The notes beneath the pieces were generated by a model. The model ran no database searches and was not told the DNA's origin. It was given only the letters and a program-made list of their open reading frames with translations. Positions 29,193 through 37,320 of a stretch of DNA of 64,000 nucleotides are shown here, piece by piece. Source of the DNA: an uncultured Eubacteriales bacterium (GTDB taxonomy: Bacteria; Bacillota; Clostridia; Lachnospirales; Lachnospiraceae); the NCBI GenBank assembly GCA_900315015.1, contig OMXJ01000009.1, forward strand, positions 16,034-80,033, in the 5' to 3' direction. Each line of letters begins with the position of its first letter. Position 1 is the stretch's first letter. The translations under genes were made by a program, and so were the position numbers.

Positions 29193-29338
29193 AATAAACT
29201 CCAATCTAAAATATATATATTTGCAATTAAATGCATTGCCCTTTGAAATAAAACAGCCATGTATTTTATGCACCGTAAACAAAAAATACCTGTTTTATAC
29301 CAAAAAACAGTGAATGAAAACAATATCCCACTAAATAT

Positions 29339-29367
29339 ACTATACACTGAAAACTCAATATTTTCAA
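29339..29367 (-). promoter_or_regulatory. Promoter of the two-component operon
   Basis: Minus strand: TTGAAA (29367-29362), 17 bp, TATAGT (29344-29339). The leader to 29192 is about 140 nt. The remainder of 29193-29550 holds no gene. A TATAAT at 29427-29432 on the + strand may serve the next gene, and a GC-rich patch (29480-29525) lies in that gene's leader. Confidence 0.7.
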
Positions 29368-29550
29368 GGCTTAAAATTGTTCTTTTTTTAACATTTATCT
29401 GACATAATACTGACAAAAATAAGTAATATAATCTAGCTGGATGTGACAAAGGAAAGGGAACATAAGGAAGTATGAAAACCTGGGGGGCGTCGCCAAGGCA
29501 CAGGCAGTATTTCCGGAAAACCCGTTTATATTTTCAAGGAGGGCAGAGTG

Positions 29551-30270
29551 ATGAGCGAAGTCAAAAATGAACGTTTCTGTCGCATGCAGCTTTGGGCAGC
29601 AATTGTTCTTATGTTATCATTATTTCTGCCGGTTGGTGTGTTATCATTACCAGCACAAACTGTAATGGCAGCAGATAATAAAGTAGAAGAATGGACCGAG
29701 AGTGAAGAAGATGAAAATGTTAATGTAAAAATTAATGTTACATCAAAATCCATCGCAATCGGAGCTTCATATGGATTAATTATTTATAATGTTTCCGAAG
29801 ACCAGAGTGTTGTTTTTACATCATCAGATACAAGCGTTGCAACTGTAGACGAAACAGGCATTGTCACAGGTGTAGCAAATGGACAAACAACAATCACGGC
29901 AGCAGTTTATACTGGAGAAGAGCTTACAAAGAAGCTTAGATGTTCGGTAAAAGTAGCGCCAGCAGCTCTGAATGTCAGATTTATTACCCCGGAGGTAGTA
30001 ATCATACAGGGCAGAAGAATGGCACTCAAATCAATTTTTGTACCATACAACTGTGTTAAGGATGTAACTTATTACTCCTCAAACAGCAAGACAGTACATA
30101 TCAGTACATCAGGCAGAATTGCAGCAAAGAAAGTCGGCGTTGCATATGTATACATAATACTTCCAAACGGAAAGTACGATGTATGCAAGGTAACCGTAGT
30201 TTCTCAGGAGGACTACGATACCATGATTGAAAATGCCGAAAAGGCATCAGAAGGCCAGGAAGAGAATTAA
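29551..30270 (+). CDS. Secreted or surface protein with Big2-type Ig-like domain
   Basis: 239 residues. A signal peptide is clear: MSEVKNERFCRMQ, then a hydrophobic core LWAAIVLMLSLFLPVGVLSL and a likely cleavage after AQTVMAA (about residue 42). It is followed by an acidic linker and a bacterial Ig-like domain with the typical SSDTSVATVDETGIVTGVAN and GQTTITAAV, then a second, weaker one (SSNSKTVHISTSGRIAAKKVG). No sortase motif or anchor is seen, so it is secreted or held non-covalently. AAGGAGGG lies 7 nt before ATG 29551 (GTG 29548 is an alternative). Binding partner unknown. Confidence 0.85.
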   Translation: MSEVKNERFCRMQLWAAIVLMLSLFLPVGVLSLPAQTVMAADNKVEEWTESEEDENVNVKINVTSKSIAIGASYGLIIYNVSEDQSVVFTSSDTSVATVDETGIVTGVANGQTTITAAVYTGEELTKKLRCSVKVAPAALNVRFITPEVVIIQGRRMALKSIFVPYNCVKDVTYYSSNSKTVHISTSGRIAAKKVGVAYVYIILPNGKYDVCKVTVVSQEDYDTMIENAEKASEGQEEN

Positions 30271-30331
30271 AAAGCTCTCGGAATGCTGATTCACTAACTG
30301 AGTTGATTTACGAAGTAACGTAATGATTAAA

Positions 30332-30366
30332 GGCACTATGGATTAAACCGTAGTGCTTTTTTTATG
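30332..30366 (+). terminator. Terminator after the Ig-like gene
   Basis: GCACTATGG pairs with CCGTAGTGC (one T-G contact) over a short loop, followed by TTTTTTTAT. Confidence 0.85.
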
Positions 30367-30395
30367 TGTTTTTTTACCTGGTATTTTGTTCTGTT

Positions 30396-30463
30396 GGTAA
30401 CTGAATTTTGAATAGATGTTTTGGTGGGAACTGAATTTGAATAGATATTTTAGTAGGGAACTG
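30396..30463 (+). repeat. 30-bp tandem repeat (2.3 copies)
   Basis: 30396-30425 and 30426-30455 share the core AACTGAATTTTGAATAGAT (with small changes), and a partial third copy follows. A TATAAT further on at about 30594-30599 is a candidate -10 for the next gene. Nothing else is seen in 30367-30723. Confidence 0.75.
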
Positions 30464-30723
30464 TATGGGTAAAAACAATGCATTACAATATACAATATCT
30501 GGAAAAAGTATTTTTTTATAGGGAAATCCGGCAAGGAATATATTTATATAAAAAGCATAAAAAAACAGTAGCTTTTTTTGTACTTTTAGTGTATAATATA
30601 TGTATATGTTAAAACTTGTGTAATACCTTAGGTCTTGATAGTGTTATCAGTATATCTGGACTACACCGAAAGGCATTGAATGTACGTTAGTTGTAAAAAA
30701 ATTAAGGACGGAGGGAAGAAGAA

Positions 30724-31593
30724 ATGATAGAGTATTGTATTGCAAATTACCTCATTGAAGAGGGAAGAATTACAAACGAGCAGTTCGGAGAGCTTCTCAA
30801 CAAGCAGGATGCAGCGAGAGTAAAGCTTGGTCTGATTGCGGTATCAGAGGGACTTATCACTAAGGCACAGGCAGATGAAATCAATAGACTTCAGATGACC
30901 AGAGATGCCAGATTTGGTGACATAGCAGTAGATCTTGGTTATCTTAGAGAGGATCAGATAACCATGCTTCTTAGAATGCAGGGGAGCAGCTATCATGCAT
31001 TCCTTCAGGTCCTTACTGATGAAGGAATAATAAAACTCGAAGAAGCAGATGAAATAATGAAGAAGGTAAGACTTAAGGAAGGACTTTCAACGGCAGATAT
31101 AGATGCAATCAAGGAAGGTGTAGTAGAAAGAATACTTCCAATCTATATGCAGGATATACCTCAGCCAATGATAGACCTTGCAGGAGTTCTTCTTCGTACC
31201 ATCGTAAGAATTGCAGACAGACATGCCTTTATAGAGAAGGCTGAAATATACAGCTCTTACGAATTAAAGTATGCAGAGGTTCAGGAATTTGGAGGAGAAA
31301 CCGGAAAATTTGTTACAGCTTATGAAGATGTGCATGGCGGACTCGTACTTCTTGCAAGTGCTTTCGCAAAGGAAGCTTTTAAACACGTAGATGAGGATTC
31401 TCTTGATGCGGTAGGAGAATTTGAAAATATAGTAAATGGCTTATATTGCAGCAAACTTAGTAAGAGCGACATAAACTTCGACCTTGAGCCACAGCACACT
31501 GTAGAGAGCGGAACAGTGACAGGAGTTGTATGTGTGCTTCCTGTACGTATAAGAAACAAGAAGTTCAATTTTATAGTATGTGATAAAATTTGA
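30724..31593 (+). CDS. MshEN-like repeats fused to a CheX/CheC-type phosphatase domain
   Basis: 289 residues. The N-terminal part contains units of 24 residues separated by exactly 5 residues, at 5-28, 34-57, 63-86 and a weaker one at 92-115. The second and third read KLGLIAVSEGLI...Q and RFGDIAVDLGYL...Q, close to the paired RLGxxL...G...Q motifs of the c-di-GMP-binding MshEN/GspE-N domain. Residues about 130-289 resemble CheX, with the E-x-x-N catalytic pattern in GEFENIVNG, so it may dephosphorylate CheY-P. A CheY gene follows 190 bp later. The role as a c-di-GMP-responsive phosphatase is inference. GGACGGAGGGAAG is the ribosome-binding site. The TGA stop is inside the first copy of a 37-bp tandem repeat. 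Confidence 0.75.
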   Translation: MIEYCIANYLIEEGRITNEQFGELLNKQDAARVKLGLIAVSEGLITKAQADEINRLQMTRDARFGDIAVDLGYLREDQITMLLRMQGSSYHAFLQVLTDEGIIKLEEADEIMKKVRLKEGLSTADIDAIKEGVVERILPIYMQDIPQPMIDLAGVLLRTIVRIADRHAFIEKAEIYSSYELKYAEVQEFGGETGKFVTAYEDVHGGLVLLASAFAKEAFKHVDEDSLDAVGEFENIVNGLYCSKLSKSDINFDLEPQHTVESGTVTGVVCVLPVRIRNKKFNFIVCDKI

Positions 31594-31663
31594 TAAGATT
31601 ATTATACTAAGACGTAGTACTAGGCCTTGATAAGATCATTATACTAAGCCGTAGTACCAGGCG
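31590..31663 (+). repeat. 37-bp tandem duplication starting at the stop codon
   Basis: 31590-31626 and 31627-31663 differ at only a few positions. The first copy includes the stop codon of the CheX-like gene. Confidence 0.9.
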
Positions 31664-31666
31664 CAG

Positions 31667-31740
31667 AACGTAAATTATAGACAATAAAGGTCATAACGTA
31701 AATTATAGAAAATAAAGGTCATAACGTAAAGCATAGAACA
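31667..31740 (+). repeat. 28-bp tandem repeat (2.6 copies)
   Basis: 31667-31694 and 31695-31722 are nearly identical, followed by a partial copy to about 31740. Independent of the neighbouring 37-bp unit. It fills the spacer before the CheY gene. Confidence 0.9.
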
Positions 31741-31783
31741 CTTAGGATATAACAAACATAAAGAATGTATTTGGAGGAATGAT

Positions 31784-32143
31784 ATGAGGAGCGTACTAAT
31801 TGTAGATGATTCAAGAACATCAAGAAAGATACTTCGCACCATTCTTGAGCAGCATGGCTACAACATTGTGGGTGAGGCTGGAGACGGCGAAGAGGGCTTT
31901 CTTATGTATAAAAAGCTTAATCCAGACTACGTGACAATGGATATCACCATGCCAAAGCTTTCAGGACTTGAATGTCTTTCACTTATCCGTAAGGAAAATC
32001 CATCAGCTGTCGTTGTAATGGTTACAGCAGCAGGACAGAAGGAAAAAATGATAGCAGCCATAAAAGAAGGCGCAGCAGAATTCATAACCAAGCCTTACGA
32101 AGAGAAAGATATTATAAACGTATTTGAAAGACTTGAAGGCTAA
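31784..32143 (+). CDS. cheY: CheY-like single-domain response regulator
   Basis: 119 residues, only a receiver domain: VLIVDDSRTSRKILR with the acidic pair, phospho-acceptor Asp in PDYVTMDITMPKLSG, Thr in VVMVTAAGQ and Lys in FITKPYEEKD. TTGGAGG precedes the ATG. In Firmicutes CheY-P acts on the flagellar switch; the neighbouring CheX-like protein would be its phosphatase. This cheY is away from a full chemotaxis operon, so it may be an accessory regulator. Confidence 0.9.
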   Translation: MRSVLIVDDSRTSRKILRTILEQHGYNIVGEAGDGEEGFLMYKKLNPDYVTMDITMPKLSGLECLSLIRKENPSAVVVMVTAAGQKEKMIAAIKEGAAEFITKPYEEKDIINVFERLEG

Positions 32144-32165
32144 TTATTAAAAAATTAATTTGGTG

Positions 32166-32194
32166 TTGACAAAATTGCTTGAATAAATAATAAT
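32166..32194 (+). promoter_or_regulatory. Promoter of purM
   Basis: TTGACA (32166-32171), 17 bp, AATAAT (32189-32194). The leader contains AGCATA...TATGCT, a 6-bp hairpin at about 32201-32222. No purine riboswitch or PurR box was recognised. Confidence 0.7.
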
Positions 32195-32248
32195 GAAGTA
32201 GCATATGTTTATCGGTATGCTAAATTAATTTTTAAAGGAGCAGATGAG

Positions 32249-33277
32249 ATGGATTACAAGAAGGCTGGCGTTGATATCGAGGCAGGTTATAAGTCAGTAG
32301 AGCTCATGAAGAAGTATGTTGAAGGAACCAGGAGACCGGAAGTATTAGGCGGTATTGGTGGATTTGCAGGCGCATTTGATCTCTCAAAGATCAAGGAAAT
32401 GGACGATCCGGTTCTTCTTTCAGGAACAGACGGATGCGGAACAAAGGTAAAGCTTGCTTTCTTAATGGATAAGCATGACACTATTGGTATCGATGCTGTA
32501 GCTATGTGCGTAAATGACATTGCATGTTCAGGTGGAGAGCCATTATTCTTCCTTGACTACATTGCATGTGGCAAGAACTACCCGGAAAAGATCGCAACAA
32601 TCGTAAAGGGCGTAGCAGAAGGCTGCAAGCAGTCAGGAGCAGCACTTGTAGGCGGCGAGACAGCAGAGCATCCAGGACTTATGGAAGAGGATGAATATGA
32701 TCTTGCTGGATTTGCAGTAGGCGTAGTAGATCGTAAGGATCTTATCACAGGAGAAAATATAAAGGCAGGAGATACTCTTATCGGAATTTCATCAAGTGGA
32801 GTTCATAGCAATGGCTTCTCATTAGTAAGAAGCGTATTCGAGATGACAAAAGAGTCTCTTGACACCTACTATGACGAACTTGGAAAGACTCTTGGAGAGG
32901 CACTTATCGCTCCAACTATCATATATGTAAAGGCATTAAAGAGCATAAAGGATGCCGGAGTTAAGGTAAAGGGCTGCAGCCATATTACTGGCGGCGGTTT
33001 CTATGAGAATATACCACGTATGCTTCCAGGTGGCGTACGCGCAGAAGTAAAGAAGGATAGCTATCCTATTCCTCCTATTTTCCCACTTCTTCAGAAGACA
33101 GGAAATATCGAGGAGCATATGATGTACAATACCTTCAACATGGGTCTTGGAATGGTAATAGCAGTAGATCCAGCAGATGCAGATGCAGCAATCAAGGCAA
33201 TTGAGGCAGCAGGCGAGAAGGCATTCATCGTAGGTGAAATTAAGGACGGAGAAAAGGGCGTAGATGTCATAGGCTAA
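32249..33277 (+). CDS. purM: Phosphoribosylformylglycinamidine cyclo-ligase (AIR synthetase)
   Basis: 342 residues. Converts FGAM to AIR in purine synthesis, using ATP. Family signatures are [59 protein letters not shown] and [25 protein letters not shown] lies 8 nt before the ATG. Followed by purN after about 110 bp including a hairpin terminator; purD lies 1.1 kb further. The three genes look like a scattered rather than a compact purine operon. Confidence 0.97.
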   Translation: MDYKKAGVDIEAGYKSVELMKKYVEGTRRPEVLGGIGGFAGAFDLSKIKEMDDPVLLSGTDGCGTKVKLAFLMDKHDTIGIDAVAMCVNDIACSGGEPLFFLDYIACGKNYPEKIATIVKGVAEGCKQSGAALVGGETAEHPGLMEEDEYDLAGFAVGVVDRKDLITGENIKAGDTLIGISSSGVHSNGFSLVRSVFEMTKESLDTYYDELGKTLGEALIAPTIIYVKALKSIKDAGVKVKGCSHITGGGFYENIPRMLPGGVRAEVKKDSYPIPPIFPLLQKTGNIEEHMMYNTFNMGLGMVIAVDPADADAAIKAIEAAGEKAFIVGEIKDGEKGVDVIG

Positions 33278-33320
33278 TATAGAATTAGCAGGGCATGCCC
33301 CAAATAGTAAAAAAGCTGGT

Positions 33321-33354
33321 AAAGCCCGTTAAATAAATAGCGGGCTTTATTTTG
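33321..33354 (+). terminator. Terminator between purM and purN
   Basis: AAAGCCCG (33321-33328) / CGGGCTTT (33341-33348), followed by ATTTTG. It may only partly stop purM transcripts, since no clear promoter for purN is seen between it and the start. Confidence 0.75.
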
Positions 33355-33385
33355 AGTTTAAGAAAAGGTCGAGGAGGGACTAAAA

Positions 33386-34021
33386 ATGCGTTTATTAGCA
33401 TTAGTATCTGGAGGCGGAACAAATCTTCAGGCAATAATAGACAGGGTAGCAGATGGAACCATTACAAATACAGAAATAGTAGGAGTAATCAGCAATAAGC
33501 CAGATGCCTTTGCACTAGAGAGAGCAAAAAAGGCAGGCATTTCTACATCTGTAGTATCAAGAAAAGATCATCCCGATAAGGAAGAATTCAATAAGGCCTT
33601 AAAGGAAGCAATAGATTCCTATAAGCCGGATCTTATCGTGCTTGCAGGTTTCCTTGTAGTAATACCAGAGGAAATAGTAAAGGCATATGCCCTCAAGATA
33701 ATAAACATACATCCATCACTCATACCATCCTTTTGCGGAGATGGCTTCTATGGCTTAAAGGTGCATGAAGCGTGTCTGTCAAGAGGCTGCAAGGTGACAG
33801 GAGCAACAGTACACTTCGTAGATGAAGGAACCGACAGCGGTCCTATCATCCTTCAGAAGGCGGTATATATCGAAGATGGCGATACAGCAGAGGTGCTTCA
33901 GAGAAGAGTAATGGAGCAGGCAGAGTGGAAGATCATGCCAAAGGCCATCGACCTTATAGCAAATGGGAAGGTCAGCGTAGAAGGCAGAAGGACTCTTATC
34001 TCAGAAAAGGTAGAACTGTAA
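33386..34021 (+). CDS. purN: Phosphoribosylglycinamide formyltransferase
   Basis: 211 residues. Transfers formyl from 10-formyl-THF to GAR. Visible are the N-terminal LALVSGGGTNLQAIID, the catalytic region IINIHPSLIPSFCG (Asn and His) and GATVHFVDEGTDSGPIILQ with the catalytic Asp. GAGGAGGGA is the ribosome-binding site. Followed by a 47-bp tandem repeat. Confidence 0.96.
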   Translation: MRLLALVSGGGTNLQAIIDRVADGTITNTEIVGVISNKPDAFALERAKKAGISTSVVSRKDHPDKEEFNKALKEAIDSYKPDLIVLAGFLVVIPEEIVKAYALKIINIHPSLIPSFCGDGFYGLKVHEACLSRGCKVTGATVHFVDEGTDSGPIILQKAVYIEDGDTAEVLQRRVMEQAEWKIMPKAIDLIANGKVSVEGRRTLISEKVEL

Positions 34022-34038
34022 TACCTAGGGCCGGGCTT

Positions 34039-34215
34039 CTAAGTCGGATGATCGCAATCACGCAATATAAGCAGATGATAAACTGCTAAGTCGGATGATC
34101 GCGATCACGCAATATAAGCAGGTGATAAACTGCTAAGTCGGATGATTGCGATCACGCAATATAAACATGTGATAAAATGCTAAGTCGGATGATCGCAAGT
34201 GCTCGGCATAAGCAG
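34039..34215 (+). repeat. 47-bp tandem repeat with a palindromic core, between purN and purD
   Basis: Copies start at 34039, 34086 and 34133; a fourth, decayed copy starts at 34180. Each begins CTAAGTCGGATGAT. The core is TGATCGCAATCA, TGATCGCGATCA (a perfect 12-bp palindrome, copy 2) and TGATTGCGATCA. The variants keep most of the dyad symmetry. It lies 70-280 bp upstream of the purD promoter. Confidence 0.93.
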
Positions 34216-34291
34216 ACAATGGGCTTCTTGTGCAGATAAAAGGTGCGGCAAAAAATGGAATTAAAACTGCGCAAATTCGGCTAAAAAAGTG

Positions 34292-34320
34292 TCGCAAAAT
34301 ATCAAAAAGTATAGTATAAT
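34292..34320 (+). promoter_or_regulatory. Probable promoter of purD
   Basis: TATAAT (34315-34320) with a weak -35, TCGCAA (34292-34297), at 17 bp; a start near 34327 leaves a 60-nt leader. Nothing else is seen in 34216-34388. Confidence 0.55.
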
Positions 34321-34388
34321 GAAAGCTATGCAGTTTATAAGTAAAATGCATAGGCAAAAAAGAAATAAAATGCGAAAGGAACTTAAAG

Positions 34389-35663
34389 ATGAACATACTA
34401 ATAATCGGATCGGGTGGACGTGAGCATGCAATAGCATGGAAGGTAGCACAGAGCAAGAAGGCAGACAAGATCTACTGCGCACCAGGAAATGCAGGAATAA
34501 GTGAAGTGGCAGAATGTGTGCCTATCACAGCAATGGAATTTGACAAGCTTGCAGATTTCGCAGAAAGCCATGACATAGGCCTTACAATCGTAGGAATGGA
34601 TGATCCATTAGTAGGCGGTGTTGTAGATGTATTCGAAAAGAGAGGCCTTAGAGTATTCGGACCTAGAAAGAATGCAGCCATCATCGAAGGTTCAAAGGCA
34701 TTCTCAAAGGAGCTCATGAAGAAGTATGACATTCCAACAGCAGCCTTCGAGACCTTTACAGATGCAGACAAGGCAATCGAGTATCTTAAGGGAGCAAAGT
34801 ATCCTATCGTATTAAAGGCAGACGGACTTGCACTCGGAAAGGGCGTACTTATCGTACAGAACTTTGATGAAGCAAAAGATGGCATCAAGGAGCTCATGAT
34901 AGATAAGAAGTTCGGAGCAGCAGGAAATGAAATCGTAATCGAAGAATTCCTCACAGGAAGAGAAGTATCAGTACTTTGCTTCTGTGACGGAACAAATATA
35001 AAGCCAATGGCAAGTGCTCAGGATCATAAGAGAGCAAAGGATGGAGATCAGGGCCTTAATACAGGCGGAATGGGAAATTTCTCCCCAAGTCCATTCTATA
35101 CAGATGAAATTGCATCCTTCTGCATGGAAAATGTATATAAGAAGACCATGGCAGCAATGAAGCAGGAAGGACGTGACTTTGTCGGCGTTCTCTTTGTAGG
35201 ACTTATCCTTACACCAGAAGGACCAAAGGTACTTGAATATAACTGCCGTTTCGGTGATCCGGAAACACAGGTAGTACTTCCAAGAATGGAAAATGACATC
35301 GTAGAAGTATTTGAAGCATGTATCGATGGAAAGCTCGACCAGGTAGACCTTAAGTTCAAGAGAGAGGCCTGCGTATGTGTAGTACTTGCATCAGACGGAT
35401 ATCCAGTAAAGTATGAAAAGGGCTTTGAAATTACAGGTCTTGAGAATTTCAAGGGAAAGGAAGGCTATTACTGTTTCCATGCAGGTACAAAGTTCTCAGA
35501 GGATGGAAAGGTGCTTACAAACGGCGGAAGAGTACTTGGAATTTCAGCACTTGGAGAAACACTTCGCGAGGCAAGAGAAAATGCATATAAGGCAGTAGAA
35601 TGGGTAAACTTTGACAATAAGTACATGCGCCATGACATTGCAAATGCAGTAATTAATTACTAA
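34389..35663 (+). CDS. purD: Phosphoribosylamine-glycine ligase (GAR synthetase)
   Basis: 424 residues, ATP-grasp enzyme making GAR from phosphoribosylamine and glycine. N-terminal MNILIIGSGGREHAIAWK, ATP-grasp motifs YPIVLKADGLALGKGVLI, EEFLTGREVSVL, GGMGNFSPS and the metal site EYNCRFGDPETQ. AAAGGA precedes the start. Translation-gene-like codon usage. Confidence 0.97.
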   Translation: MNILIIGSGGREHAIAWKVAQSKKADKIYCAPGNAGISEVAECVPITAMEFDKLADFAESHDIGLTIVGMDDPLVGGVVDVFEKRGLRVFGPRKNAAIIEGSKAFSKELMKKYDIPTAAFETFTDADKAIEYLKGAKYPIVLKADGLALGKGVLIVQNFDEAKDGIKELMIDKKFGAAGNEIVIEEFLTGREVSVLCFCDGTNIKPMASAQDHKRAKDGDQGLNTGGMGNFSPSPFYTDEIASFCMENVYKKTMAAMKQEGRDFVGVLFVGLILTPEGPKVLEYNCRFGDPETQVVLPRMENDIVEVFEACIDGKLDQVDLKFKREACVCVVLASDGYPVKYEKGFEITGLENFKGKEGYYCFHAGTKFSEDGKVLTNGGRVLGISALGETLREARENAYKAVEWVNFDNKYMRHDIANAVINY

Positions 35664-35730
35664 TTATCGATGAATTAATGAATTATCAGTAATCTACTGA
35701 TGCATGTTCTGATTTTAAGGGGAAATATAA

Positions 35731-37248
35731 ATGGATTTATGCAATTCAGATGCAACAATACAGATTTTAAATAAATATAACATAGCCCTGAATAAGCGCT
35801 TTGGGCAGAACTTTCTGACAGATCCGAGAGTGCGCGAAAAAATCTGTGATGCTGCGGAAATAACAAAGGAGGATACTGTACTTGAAATAGGACCGGGAAT
35901 CGGCACCATGACGCAGTACCTTTGTGAAAGGGCAGGACATGTAATAGCCGTAGAAATAGACAGAGGCCTTGTACCTATCCTGAAAAATGACACCTTGAGT
36001 GAATTTGATAATGTCGAAATAATAAATGACGACATCATGAAGGTGGACATAAATAAGCTAGTAGAAGAGAAGAACGGCGGAAAGCCAATAAAGGTAGTAG
36101 CAAATCTGCCTTATTATATAACAACTCCTATCATAATGAGCCTATTAGAAAAACATGTACCGCTATACTCCATAACAGTAATGATACAAAAGGAAGTAGC
36201 GGAAAGAATGAGCGCAGGCCCATCTACAAAGGATTATGGAGCACTCAGCCTTGCGGTACAGTATTACACAAAGCCGTATCTTGCGGCAAATGTACCAGCA
36301 AACTGCTTTATACCAAGACCAAAGGTGGGAAGTGCAGTAATAAGCTTAAAGCTGCATGAAGAGCTGCCTATAAAGGCTAGGGATGAAGCACATATGTTTA
36401 AGCTTATAAGGGCAGGCTTTAATGAAAGAAGAAAGACTCTTTCAAATGCCATAGCAGACTTCAAGGATCTGTCCTATACAAGGGCAGACATAGAAAATGC
36501 CCTCATGGCGATTGGCATGAATCCTAAGGTAAGAGGAGAGGCCTTAGGCCTTGAAGAATTTGCAAAGCTCTCAGATTATCTTACAGAGAATAATCATGAA
36601 AGCAGCATAAAAGCGGTAATATTCGACCTTGACGGGACACTTCTGAACACGCTAGATGACTTACTAGATAGTGCAAACATAGTCCTGAAGGAATTCGGAT
36701 ATCCGGAAATAGAAGCTGAGGAAGCTGCAGCCGCCCTCGGAAATGGCTTCGAGTATTATTATTCGCATATACTTCCAGACGGAAAGGAAAATCCGGACTG
36801 GGAAAAATCCTTTGAAAGACTAAAGGAAGTATATGGAGAGAGATGTGAAATAAAAACCAGACCATATGATGGAATTTTAGAAGTAATCGATGAGATAAAA
36901 AAGCTCGGATTAAAGCAGGCAATTGTATCGAATAAGCCAGATGACAGAGTAAAAGACCTGGCAAAGAAGTATTTTGCAGATACAATGGAGGCAGCTTTCG
37001 GAGAAATGAAGGGAATAAAGAGAAAGCCGGCGCCAGATGTAGCAAATGCAGTAATAAAGGAATTAAAACTAGAGCCTAATGAATGCATATATGTAGGAGA
37101 CTCTGAAGTAGACATAGCAACGGCAAAGAATGCAGGAATTCGCTGCATCTCAGTAGCCTGGGGCTTTAGGACAAAAAAGCAGCTTAAAAAATCAGGAGCT
37201 AGTGACATAATAGAAAAACCGGAAGAATTACTAAAATACCTTAAGTAA
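35731..37248 (+). CDS. rsmA: Fusion of 16S rRNA dimethyltransferase RsmA/KsgA with a HAD phosphatase
   Basis: 505 residues in one uninterrupted frame. Residues 1-288 are a complete RsmA: NKRFGQNFLTD, SAM motif LEIGPGIGTMTQYL, acidic motif VEIDRG, catalytic VANLPYYITTP and the C-terminal domain. It dimethylates two adenines near the 3' end of 16S rRNA. Residues about 291-505 are a HAD phosphatase of phosphoglycolate phosphatase (Gph/PpaX) type: VIFDLDGTLLNT (motif I), IVSNK (II), KRKPAP (III), VYVGDSEVD-like GDSEVD (IV). At the join, where a free HAD protein would start with Met, the codon is ATA, so separate initiation there is unlikely. AAGGGG is the ribosome-binding site. Confidence 0.9.
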   Translation: MDLCNSDATIQILNKYNIALNKRFGQNFLTDPRVREKICDAAEITKEDTVLEIGPGIGTMTQYLCERAGHVIAVEIDRGLVPILKNDTLSEFDNVEIINDDIMKVDINKLVEEKNGGKPIKVVANLPYYITTPIIMSLLEKHVPLYSITVMIQKEVAERMSAGPSTKDYGALSLAVQYYTKPYLAANVPANCFIPRPKVGSAVISLKLHEELPIKARDEAHMFKLIRAGFNERRKTLSNAIADFKDLSYTRADIENALMAIGMNPKVRGEALGLEEFAKLSDYLTENNHESSIKAVIFDLDGTLLNTLDDLLDSANIVLKEFGYPEIEAEEAAAALGNGFEYYYSHILPDGKENPDWEKSFERLKEVYGERCEIKTRPYDGILEVIDEIKKLGLKQAIVSNKPDDRVKDLAKKYFADTMEAAFGEMKGIKRKPAPDVANAVIKELKLEPNECIYVGDSEVDIATAKNAGIRCISVAWGFRTKKQLKKSGASDIIEKPEELLKYLK

Positions 37249-37320
37249 ATGGGGAAAGAAAACCAAAGCCCAAAGGAGTAGGAAGAGAGCAGCCTACGAA
37301 AAAAGCGGAGGAATATGCTT

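Noticed and set aside
29446..29547. GC-rich leader before the Ig-like gene as a c-di-GMP riboswitch
   Set aside because: The conserved segments of the GEMM-I and GEMM-II classes are not present.
34039..34215. CRISPR array
   Set aside because: Copies are contiguous without unique spacers and no cas genes are near. The same applies to the 31-bp array at 51162.
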